The translations under genes were made by a program, and so were the position numbers. Of a stretch of 64,000 bases of DNA, positions 55,627 to 62,849 are shown in pieces; positions within the stretch are counted from its first letter, which is position 1; each line of letters opens with the position of its first letter. The stretch covers positions 186,001-250,000 of the forward strand of contig NZ_JAALJH010000002.1 of the NCBI RefSeq assembly GCF_011064615.1. The letters run 5' to 3'. This stretch comes from Aquisphaera insulae. GTDB lineage: Bacteria; Planctomycetota; Planctomycetia; Isosphaerales; Isosphaeraceae. A model generated the notes under the pieces. The model was given only the letters and a program-made list of their open reading frames with translations, was not told the origin of the DNA and did no database searches.

Positions 55627-55866
55627 ATGGACGTGACCCTGGAATACTGCGCGCTTTGAAACTACGAGCCCCAGGCCGTCAGTCTAACGGCCAAGCTGTT
55701 GCCGCGGTACAAGCGGCAGATCGGCCGATACTCGCTGATCCCGTCCAAGGGCGGGTGCTTCGAACTGACCGTGGGCGGGAAACGCCTCTACTCGAAGCTG
55801 GAGACGGGCAAGTTCCCCGACGAGGACGCGATCGTCGCCGCGGTCGGCAAGGCCCTGGGTGATTGA
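55627..55866 (+). CDS. SelW/Rdx-type selenoprotein with in-frame UGA (Sec)
   Basis: 79 residues when the TGA at 55657-55659 is read as selenocysteine. Translation gives MDVTLEYCALUNYEPQAVSL..., i.e. CxxU in the strand-loop-helix place of Rdx-family thioredoxin-fold proteins (SelW, SelT, SelH), followed by LTAKLLPRYKRQIGRYSLIPSKGGCFELTVGGKRLYSKL and ending with FPDEDAIVAAVGKALGD. The stop TGA (55864-55866) lies within the selD gene's start, eight bases overlapping. gggag stands six bases upstream of this ATG; an ATG at 55624 is also possible. A SECIS-like hairpin follows the UGA. Conventional gene finders would miss it. Confidence 0.85.
55674..55692 (+). promoter_or_regulatory. SECIS-like hairpin after the Sec codon
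   Basis: GGCCGT (55674-55679) pairs perfectly with ACGGCC (55687-55692) around the 7-base loop CAGTCTA, which contains the G-T-C-T series resembling the apical loop of bacterial SECIS elements. It begins 15 bases after the TGA, in the window expected for SelB-bound elements in bacteria. Confidence 0.75.
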
Positions 55867-56962
55867 TCCGCCTCGCCCTCCTGGAAAGGCCAGGGCAGAG
55901 ATCGTGAACCCCGGGACGCAGAAGCGGTTTATCGACTATGCCAACTGTGCCGGTTGTGCCGGCAAGATCCCCCCGCTGGGGATCGCGCAGTTGCTGAAAG
56001 GTCTGCCTGCGACGTTCAGGGACCCCAACGTCCTGGTCGCGACCGAGACCATGGACGATGCGGGCGTCTACCGCCTTTCGGACAACCTGGCGATGGTCCA
56101 GACCGTGGACTTCTTCCCGCCCGTGGTGGATGACCCGTTCGTCTTCGGCCAGATCGCGGCGGCCAATGCGCTCTCGGATGTCTATGCGATGAACGGCCGG
56201 CCGGTCACGGTGCTGAACATCGCCGGCTTCCCTGACGACGAGCTCCCGCTGGAGATCCTCGCACAGGTCCTCCGCGGCGCGGCCGATCGCGTGGCCCTTG
56301 CCGGGGCGACGACCCTGGGCGGTCACACGCTCCGGGACAAGGAGGTGAAGTTCGGGCTGAGCGTCACCGGCCTGATCGATCCGGCCGACCTGCTCACCAA
56401 CGCCGGAGCCCGGCCCGGCGACGTGCTCGTCCTGACCAAGCCGCTCGGGACCGGCTTCATCACCACGGCCGCCAAGCGAGAGTCCTGCCCGGCGGGCGTC
56501 CTGGAGCGAGCCGTCGCCTCGATGATCGAGCTCAACGCCGTCGGCCGCGATGCCCTCCGCGAGGCGGGCGGCGCCCACGCACTCACCGACGTGACGGGTT
56601 ACGGCCTCGCCGGCCATGCCTCCGAGATGGCCGACGGATCCGGGGTGACGATCGAGCTCGATGCGGGCACCCTGCCGGCGATCGAGGGGGTTGCGGAGCT
56701 CGCGATCCCGAAGTTCCACACCCGGGCGAGCCGGACGAACCGGGAGTTCCTCCGCGATAAGATGGAGGTCGCCGCCGAGGCGGATCCGCTGGGGGTCGAG
56801 CTCGTCTACGATCCGCAGACGTCCGGCGGCCTCTTGATCGCCGTCGATCAGCGATCGGTCGATCGACTCGTCGAGGCGCTTCGCCGTCGCGAAACTCAGG
56901 CCGCCGCGGTCGTCGGCAGGGTCGTCGAACGTAGCGGGACGACCTCGGTCCGGCTCCGCTGA
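55859..56962 (+). CDS. selD: selenide, water dikinase (selenophosphate synthetase)
   Basis: 367 residues from the GTG at 55859; a GTG at 55903 would also give a full-length protein. It makes selenophosphate from selenide and ATP for Sec-tRNA synthesis. The active loop reads NCAGCAGK: the essential Cys and Lys are kept, while a second cysteine found in the E. coli enzyme (CGCK) is Gly here. TVDFFPPVVDDP (ATP/Mg), ANALSDVYAMNGRP, TLGGHTL, and DPQTSGGLL complete the family pattern. The overlap with the selenoprotein gene indicates translational coupling and a functional selenium pathway. Confidence 0.95.
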   Translation: MIDPPRPPGKARAEIVNPGTQKRFIDYANCAGCAGKIPPLGIAQLLKGLPATFRDPNVLVATETMDDAGVYRLSDNLAMVQTVDFFPPVVDDPFVFGQIAAANALSDVYAMNGRPVTVLNIAGFPDDELPLEILAQVLRGAADRVALAGATTLGGHTLRDKEVKFGLSVTGLIDPADLLTNAGARPGDVLVLTKPLGTGFITTAAKRESCPAGVLERAVASMIELNAVGRDALREAGGAHALTDVTGYGLAGHASEMADGSGVTIELDAGTLPAIEGVAELAIPKFHTRASRTNREFLRDKMEVAAEADPLGVELVYDPQTSGGLLIAVDQRSVDRLVEALRRRETQAAAVVGRVVERSGTTSVRLR

Positions 56963-56987
56963 GTCGGCCGTCCGGAAATTGACGTCG

Positions 56988-57605
56988 ATGAAGACCATGA
57001 CGGGAATTCGGGAACTTCCCCGCCGGGCCGCTCTGGCCTTGCGACTCGCCGCGATGGCGGGACTGTGCGGCCTTGCCTTAATTGCCTGCTGGGCCATGTC
57101 CCGTTCGGGGGCATTCTGCTCGTCTCCCGCGACAGAGAGGCCGCGCCTCGAAACCTGCGAGCGCGCCCGGCAGCTCCTGGGGGATCGGAGGACGGACGAG
57201 GCGATTCAACTCCTCGAGGAATCCCTCCAACGCGGCGAGGACGCCGGCCTGCTCGAGCTGCTGGGCCTCGCGATCGAGCGTGAGGGGGACCTCGATGGTG
57301 CCGAACGGGCCTGGAGGCGTGCCCTGGCGGCTGAACCCGACCACCCCGAGACGCTGCTCGACCTGGGGCGGCTCTACCTCGGTCAACACCGGCTTGACGA
57401 GGCCGCGGAGATCCTCGAGCACGCGGTCCGCCGCTCGCCCACCTCGATCGATTCCGTCTACAGCCTGGCCCGCGCCTATCGGCTCCGGGGCGATCTGTCG
57501 AAGGCGGTTCCGCTGGAAGCCCGCGCGGCCGAGCTGCGGCTGAAGGAGCCCCCTCGGGGAGGGATGGGGGAGATGCCTCGGGCGGATCCGGCCGCGAATC
57601 GATAA
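56988..57605 (+). CDS. TPR repeat protein with signal anchor
   Basis: 205 residues from the ATG at 56988 (a TTG at 56979 is the alternative). A hydrophobic segment (LAAMAGLCGLALIACWAM) is followed by at least three tetratricopeptide repeats, e.g. LLELLGLAIEREGDLDGAERAWRRALAAEPDHPETLLDLGRLYLGQHRLDEAAEILEHAVRRSP. Probably membrane anchored with a periplasmic or cytoplasmic scaffold role. No partner indicated. Confidence 0.8.
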   Translation: MKTMTGIRELPRRAALALRLAAMAGLCGLALIACWAMSRSGAFCSSPATERPRLETCERARQLLGDRRTDEAIQLLEESLQRGEDAGLLELLGLAIEREGDLDGAERAWRRALAAEPDHPETLLDLGRLYLGQHRLDEAAEILEHAVRRSPTSIDSVYSLARAYRLRGDLSKAVPLEARAAELRLKEPPRGGMGEMPRADPAANR

Positions 57606-57617
57606 CGATCGAACGGC

Positions 57618-58790
57618 TCACGACTCGACGCACTCGCTCCGCGGGTACGAGCCCAGGATATCGAGCCGGTCGCACTTCTTGCGGATGGCCTCCAGGGCCT
57701 TCTGGACGGGGAGGTCGTTGACGTGCCCCTCAATGTCCAGGAAGAAGAGGTAGGCGGGATTCGTATCTTTGGGGGCGCCCGGGACGGGGAAGGATTCGAT
57801 CCAGGTCAGATTCACGCCGAACTTCTCGAAGGGAGCCAGGATCCGGTTGAGCGAGCCGACTTGATTGTGGAGCCGGAGCATCAGGGTCGTCTTGTCCTTG
57901 CCGGTCGGCTGCTCGGCGACCTCCGCGATGACGGCGAACCGCGTCACGTTATGGACCTGATCCTCGATGTTCTCCGCCAGGACGTTCAGCCGGTAGGCCG
58001 AGGCGGCGGCCCGGCTGGCGACCGCCGCGGCGAACTCCTCGCGCTGGGCCAGCTCGGCCGCCGCGGCGGTGGACACGACCTCCACCTTGGCCGACTGGGG
58101 CAGGTTCTTCCCCAGCCAGTTGCGGCATTGCGACAGCGCCTGGGACTTGCTGTACACCCGTCGGACCTGGCTCCACTCGCAGCGCCCCAGCAGATAATGG
58201 TGGATACGCAGGCGAACCTCTGCCCGGATCTTGAGGTTGGGCAGCTTGATGAACATGTCCAGCGTGTCGGCGATCCGTCCGTCGGTCGAGTTCTCCAGCG
58301 GGACGATCCCGAACTGGACGTGCCTCCGGTTCACTTCCTCGAAGACCGCGGCGATCGAGCCCACCGGAACATGGTCCACGGCTTCGCCAAACTTGGCGAC
58401 GGCCGCAAGATAGCTATAGCTGTACTTGGGGCCAAGGCAGGCCACCCGGAGGTTCCGTTGGAGCGACCTCGATCCGCTCATCAATTCGCGGAAGATCAGT
58501 CGCAGAGTCTCGTTGGGGAGGGGGCCGTGACTCGCCGAGACGGCCCGGGCGATCACTTCATCCTCGCGGGCGGCGGACCAGACCTCGAGCCCCTGTTTAT
58601 GCTTGAGCTGGCCAATCTGGGTCGCGATCTCGGCCCGCCGATTGAGCAGCGTGACGATGTCCAGGTCGAGCTGATCGATTTCCCCTCGCAAACTGCTCAG
58701 CGTCGGTGCCCGCTTGGCGTCGGGGGCCTCGCTCGGGACGGCCTTCCCTGTTGAGGGCGTTCGATTGCTGGGGGCGGACTTGCGGGCCAT
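57618..58790 (-). CDS. pheA: bifunctional chorismate mutase/prephenate dehydratase
   Basis: 390 residues from the ATG at 58790. Residues ~28-105 form the AroQ chorismate mutase helix bundle (LRGEIDQLDLDIVTLLNRRAEIATQIGQLKHKQG); ~110-290 the prephenate dehydratase domain (CLGPKYSYSYLAA, PLENSTDGRIADTL, VTRFAVIAE); ~295-390 the ACT domain (LHNQVGSLNRILAPFEKFGVNLTWIES) that binds phenylalanine for feedback. Complements the aroF gene at 25691 in aromatic synthesis but is not linked to it. Converges on the TPR gene. Confidence 0.93.
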   Translation of the reverse strand: MARKSAPSNRTPSTGKAVPSEAPDAKRAPTLSSLRGEIDQLDLDIVTLLNRRAEIATQIGQLKHKQGLEVWSAAREDEVIARAVSASHGPLPNETLRLIFRELMSGSRSLQRNLRVACLGPKYSYSYLAAVAKFGEAVDHVPVGSIAAVFEEVNRRHVQFGIVPLENSTDGRIADTLDMFIKLPNLKIRAEVRLRIHHYLLGRCEWSQVRRVYSKSQALSQCRNWLGKNLPQSAKVEVVSTAAAAELAQREEFAAAVASRAAASAYRLNVLAENIEDQVHNVTRFAVIAEVAEQPTGKDKTTLMLRLHNQVGSLNRILAPFEKFGVNLTWIESFPVPGAPKDTNPAYLFFLDIEGHVNDLPVQKALEAIRKKCDRLDILGSYPRSECVES

Positions 58791-59031
58791 CGGTCCACTC
58801 GGCGGGTCTCGGGACGTAGGCCATCCCGGGTAGGTTGAGACGCAAGGTTTGGAGCCATAAGTCATTAAAGGAAAAGCGGGGCCCTGTCAAGGGGCTCGCC
58901 CTGAACAAACTTAGGCCGAGTCCAGACGCATGGTGTCTGAGGCGTTCGAGAGACAGGATCAGGGCATCGAAATTGCAAAAGGCTGCGGAGGGCGATTTGC
59001 CCGAGTCCATCAGATAGTCCCGAGCGGTGTC

Positions 59032-60789
59032 ATGCGATATCTGGCCCTGGCCACGGATTATGATGGGACGCTCGCCCATGACGGGCGCGTCGACGAACCG
59101 ACTCTGAAGGCACTCCGTCGTCTCAAGGAGTCGGGCCGTAAGCTCATCCTCGTGACCGGGCGGGATCTCGACGAGCTGATCGACGTTTTCCCGGAGCTCG
59201 AGGTCTTCGACCGTGTCGTCGCCGAGAATGGGGCCCTGCTGTACTCGCCGAACGACCGATCGGAGAAGATTCTCGCGGAGCCCCCGCCCGCGGAGTTTCT
59301 GGCGCGGTTGAAGACGAAGGGGGTCGGGCCGATCGCGGTGGGTCGGGTGATCGTCGCGACCTGGGTGCCCCATCAGGGGGCCGTTTTGGAAGCGGTCCGG
59401 GAGATGGGTCTCGAGCTCCAGGTCATCTTCAACAAGGGGGCGGTGATGATCCTCCCCTCCGGCGTGAACAAGGCCACGGGCCTGGACGTGGCGCTCCGGG
59501 AGCTCTTGCTCTCCCCGCACAACGTCGTCGGGATCGGTGATGCCGAGAACGATCATGCGTTCCTCGGTTCAAGCGAATGTGCCGTGGCGGTCTCGAATGC
59601 GCTCGAGACGCTCAAGGAACGGGCCGACTGGACGACGACCGGTGACCACGGCAAGGGCGTGGTCGAGCTGATCGAGGCCCTCGAGGCGAACGACCTGCTC
59701 GAGCTGGAGCCGAGGCTGACTCGCCATCACATCCTCCTGGGGACGGACGACGACGGGGACGAGGTGAAGGTTGCCCCCTACGGCCGTCGCGTGATGGTGG
59801 CGGGCACGTCCGGGGGCGGCAAGTCGACGCTCACGACCGGGCTGCTCGAGCGGCTGGCCGAAGCCCAATACCAGTTCGTCATCATCGACCCGGAAGGGGA
59901 TTACACCGAGTTCGAACATACGGTGGCGATCGGCGACCCGAAGAATGCCCCCTCGGCCGACGCGGTCGTCGATCTCCTGGACAAGCCCGAGGCCCAGAAC
60001 GCGTCGGTCAACCTGCTGGGGATCCCGCTCGCGGATCGGCCGGCCTTCTCCGACGGGCTGATTCCTCGGCTCCAGGAGTTGCTGGCGAGGACCGGCAGGC
60101 CTCACTGGATCGTGGTCGATGAGGCCCATCACCTGATGCCCAGGGCCTGGACGCTCGCCCCGAGCGTCCTGCCCCAGCCGCTGGGAAGTTCCCTCTTCAT
60201 CACCGTCCACCCCGACAGCGTCTCCCCGGCGGTCCTCGAGTCCATCGACCTGCTCCTGGCCGTGGGCAAGGATCCCGACCAGACGATTCGCAAGTTCTGC
60301 TCAGCGTCCGGACGTCCCTTGCCGGCCGGCCTGGAACCCACCGTGCTCGAACGCGGGGAGACGCTCGCCTGGTTCGTCCACGAGGCCCGCTCGCCATTCC
60401 GCGTCAAGACGGTGGCCGGCAAGAGCGAGCTCCGCCGACACAGCCGGAAGTATGCCGAGGGGAACCTCGGGCCGGAACGGAGCTTCTATTTTCGAGGCCC
60501 CGACGCCGCGCTCAACCTCCGCGCACAGAACCTCTACCTCTTCCTCCAGCTCGCCGACGGCGTCGACGACGCGACCTGGCTCTACCACTTCCAGCAGGGA
60601 GACTACGCCCGATGGTTCCGCGACCAGGTCAAGAGCGATGAGCTCGCCGAGGAGGCGGAACGGATTGCCGCGGAGCCGGGCCTCTCCGCGGCCGAGTCCC
60701 GCGCGAGAATTCGCGCCGCCATCGAAGAGCGATACACGTTGCCCGCCGAGCCTTCGGGGTCGATCACCGATCCGTCCAAGTTCGGTTGA
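59032..60789 (+). CDS. HAD-IIB phosphatase fused to DUF87-type P-loop ATPase
   Basis: 585 residues. Residues 1-230 are a complete HAD-superfamily phosphatase: DYDGTLA (nucleophile Asp), VTGRDLDEL, a cap domain, and GIGDAENDHAF. Residues ~250-470 are an ATPase of the HerA/DUF87 kind: GTSGGGKSTLTTGLL (Walker A), VIIDPEGDYTEFE, and HWIVVDEAHHLMPRAW (Walker B). A helical C-terminal part follows. Both halves retain their catalytic residues. The joint function is unknown. Single gene; an ATG at 59032 was chosen because the HAD fold begins immediately after it. Confidence 0.85.
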   Translation: MRYLALATDYDGTLAHDGRVDEPTLKALRRLKESGRKLILVTGRDLDELIDVFPELEVFDRVVAENGALLYSPNDRSEKILAEPPPAEFLARLKTKGVGPIAVGRVIVATWVPHQGAVLEAVREMGLELQVIFNKGAVMILPSGVNKATGLDVALRELLLSPHNVVGIGDAENDHAFLGSSECAVAVSNALETLKERADWTTTGDHGKGVVELIEALEANDLLELEPRLTRHHILLGTDDDGDEVKVAPYGRRVMVAGTSGGGKSTLTTGLLERLAEAQYQFVIIDPEGDYTEFEHTVAIGDPKNAPSADAVVDLLDKPEAQNASVNLLGIPLADRPAFSDGLIPRLQELLARTGRPHWIVVDEAHHLMPRAWTLAPSVLPQPLGSSLFITVHPDSVSPAVLESIDLLLAVGKDPDQTIRKFCSASGRPLPAGLEPTVLERGETLAWFVHEARSPFRVKTVAGKSELRRHSRKYAEGNLGPERSFYFRGPDAALNLRAQNLYLFLQLADGVDDATWLYHFQQGDYARWFRDQVKSDELAEEAERIAAEPGLSAAESRARIRAAIEERYTLPAEPSGSITDPSKFG

Positions 60790-60798
60790 GCGATGACT

Positions 60799-61854
60799 TC
60801 AGCGATTGGTCGCGGTAGCCTCCGCCCGCTTGCGATAGTAGGCCAGCCAGTCTCGGCCCGTCTCGGTCGTGAGGTCGACGAAGGCGGCATCGATCTCGGA
60901 TCGATCCGGAGTCCCTGCTTTCTCTCGCTCGAGGCCGCGCTCCACCAGGGTTTCCGTCCGCCCCTTCCAGTCATGGGTGGCGAGTCCGCGGGAGAGTGCG
61001 GCGAAGTACCAGACCCGGGCGTCATCCGGAGAGGTCCGCGTTAGCTCCTCGAAGTACTTGCCAGCCTCGGCGTACTTACCAGATCGAAAGAGGGCCGCAC
61101 CGGCGTCGAGCGTCGGATGGCCGGAGCCCGAACCGGAGGCGCGGGCGAGCTCGCCGTCGTGCGTTGCCGGCGGGCTCGAAGGCTTGGTCGCGGACTTGGC
61201 CTCGGACTGGAGGGCCATGAGCTGCGCGCGGAGGCCTTCCACGTCCGCCGTCAGGCTCGCGACCTTTTTCGCCTGCTCGTCGATCCGCGGCGGCACGGCG
61301 CCCGCGTGTTCTTCGAGGGCCTGGAGTTTGACGGGCAGGCTCTCAAGAGTGGCGACCCGTTCATTGAGGGCCCCGAGGTCCGGTGCGGGGGTCCGCGGGA
61401 GCTTCGCCATGCGATCCCGCAATTCGTCGACCTGCGAAGCGACTTCCTTGACCCGGTCATCAAGCCCGGGACGCGAAGCATCCGCCGCGGAGGCGCTTCC
61501 CCCGGCGGACCGAGACGCCGGCTTGGTCGTGGATCGGTCCAGCAGCCGTTCATACCCCCAGGCTCCGAGTCCTCCCATCACCAGGGCGAGTGCCCCCGAA
61601 GCCATGACGGTGGTCATGCCCGAGAGGGCCGGAGCATCGTCTCGAGACGTCCGGATGATGGGCATGGGGGGACGGCCGTCTGTCGCCCCCGGCCGATGAT
61701 GGGCCTCGGCGGCGGATGCCGAGGTTTCGGAGGAGTTGGGAGCGGTCCCGGCCGATGAGCGGGCCCGCGTGACGTTCCCGCCTCCCGACCCGACGACCGG
61801 GGGTGTAGCCGAATCGCCCGGGTTTACAAACACAGGATCTTCTCGAGATGACAT
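60799..61854 (-). CDS. single-pass membrane protein with coiled coil and TPR-like end
   Basis: 351 residues. A disordered, Ser/Ala/Pro-rich first ~75 residues, one transmembrane segment (MTTVMASGALALVMGGLGAWGY), a coiled-coil region (~130-215: LDDRVKEVASQVDELRDRMAKL and IDEQAKKVASLTADVEGLRAQLMALQSEAK) and a C-terminal helical part with LDAGAALFRSGKYAEAGKYFEELTRTSPDDARVWYFAAL, one to two TPR-like repeats. Convergent with the HAD-ATPase gene. Function unknown. Confidence 0.7.
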   Translation of the reverse strand: MSSREDPVFVNPGDSATPPVVGSGGGNVTRARSSAGTAPNSSETSASAAEAHHRPGATDGRPPMPIIRTSRDDAPALSGMTTVMASGALALVMGGLGAWGYERLLDRSTTKPASRSAGGSASAADASRPGLDDRVKEVASQVDELRDRMAKLPRTPAPDLGALNERVATLESLPVKLQALEEHAGAVPPRIDEQAKKVASLTADVEGLRAQLMALQSEAKSATKPSSPPATHDGELARASGSGSGHPTLDAGAALFRSGKYAEAGKYFEELTRTSPDDARVWYFAALSRGLATHDWKGRTETLVERGLEREKAGTPDRSEIDAAFVDLTTETGRDWLAYYRKRAEATATNR

Positions 61855-61893
61855 GGCGTTTCTCCTTGTTAATGCGGGGAGGACCGGGGGCTC

Positions 61894-62640
61894 TCACGGC
61901 CCGGGAGAGACCTTCTTCGTGGTGCGTTCTTTCTCCTTGCCGGGGGAGACATCGGGGCCGCCCACCGGCCGCAGGACGCGAATCCGGGTGGCGTGATGCC
62001 GCTGGTCCTCGAGGCGGGAATCGACCTCGACCCAGAGCCCGGGCTTGAGTTCCATGGGCTCGAGGGCCCTGGCTTTCGGCCCGCGGACCTCCTCTGCCCC
62101 CTTGCTGGTGGCGTCGTCTCGGTGTGGCCGTCGATCGGCGTCCGGACGGTCTGCCGCCTCCTCGAGGGCGGCCGCCCCGTCCGCGGTCGGGGCGCCGTCG
62201 CTGATCGAGTCGGTCGAGGATCGATATCGGACGGTGATCTCGGTCTGACGGTCGACTTCGAATGCGGTCACCAGCGGTTTGCTCTGGGGATGGCCCTCCG
62301 CGGCGACCGAGGCCTTGCCCTTCTCCGCGGCCTTCGCCACCCCGGTCCGTGCGGCCTTTTGCGTCCCGGTTGCCTGGTCGCGGACGAAGTCACGCCAGAC
62401 GACGTCGGTATTGACCGTCAAGCGCCAGGCCCCGCCCCGCGAGGGGGGAGTCTCGCCGACCGGCTCTGCTCGGAGGATCACCCCGGAGACCATGCCCCGG
62501 CCCGACGCGGGGGCGCGAGGGGACTCGACCCGAGGCTCGTTCCGCTCCTGTCCCTTCAGCTCGGGTGGGGAATAGACGGCGACGACGAGGCCGCCCATCA
62601 GCGCCGCATGGACGGCACGACTGCCTGGTTGTATCCGCAT
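61894..62640 (-). CDS. hypothetical exported protein
   Basis: 248 residues from the ATG at 62640 (gaggg upstream). N-terminal hydrophobic stretch (AVHAALMGGLVVAVYS), then Ala/Arg/Glu-rich low-complexity sequence with two better ordered segments: GMVSGVILRAEPVGE...GAWRLTVNTDVVWRDFVRDQA and ALEPMELKPGLWVEVDSRLEDQRHHATRIRVLRPV. The last resembles a small beta-barrel of the type seen in DUF5666-like or OB-type domains, uncertain. It lies 40 bases upstream of the coiled-coil membrane protein gene and may be cotranscribed with it. Confidence 0.6.
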   Translation of the reverse strand: MRIQPGSRAVHAALMGGLVVAVYSPPELKGQERNEPRVESPRAPASGRGMVSGVILRAEPVGETPPSRGGAWRLTVNTDVVWRDFVRDQATGTQKAARTGVAKAAEKGKASVAAEGHPQSKPLVTAFEVDRQTEITVRYRSSTDSISDGAPTADGAAALEEAADRPDADRRPHRDDATSKGAEEVRGPKARALEPMELKPGLWVEVDSRLEDQRHHATRIRVLRPVGGPDVSPGKEKERTTKKVSPGP

Positions 62641-62849
62641 GTGGAATCCCTCTCGAATGCAGCCGAGTGGCCTTGGAGTGGGCGCGAGATGACGATCCGC
62701 CAGGTTATCGTCGATGGGATCTGCAACTGCGGTGCCGTCTTGCGGGACGAGGCCCGGGGCGCATGGGGTTACGTGGGTTGGCTCCTGGCCTGTAGAGTGG
62801 TGCATGTCGGGGAGCTGAGGCGGACTTACTGAGCGAGCGGAGCGTGGCG

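Noticed and set aside
55657-55659. TGA after MMDVTLEYCAL as a normal stop
   Set aside because: Ending here leaves an 11-residue peptide. The continuation has family-like sequence, codon bias, a hairpin with SECIS-like loop and overlaps selD, so Sec insertion is the better reading.
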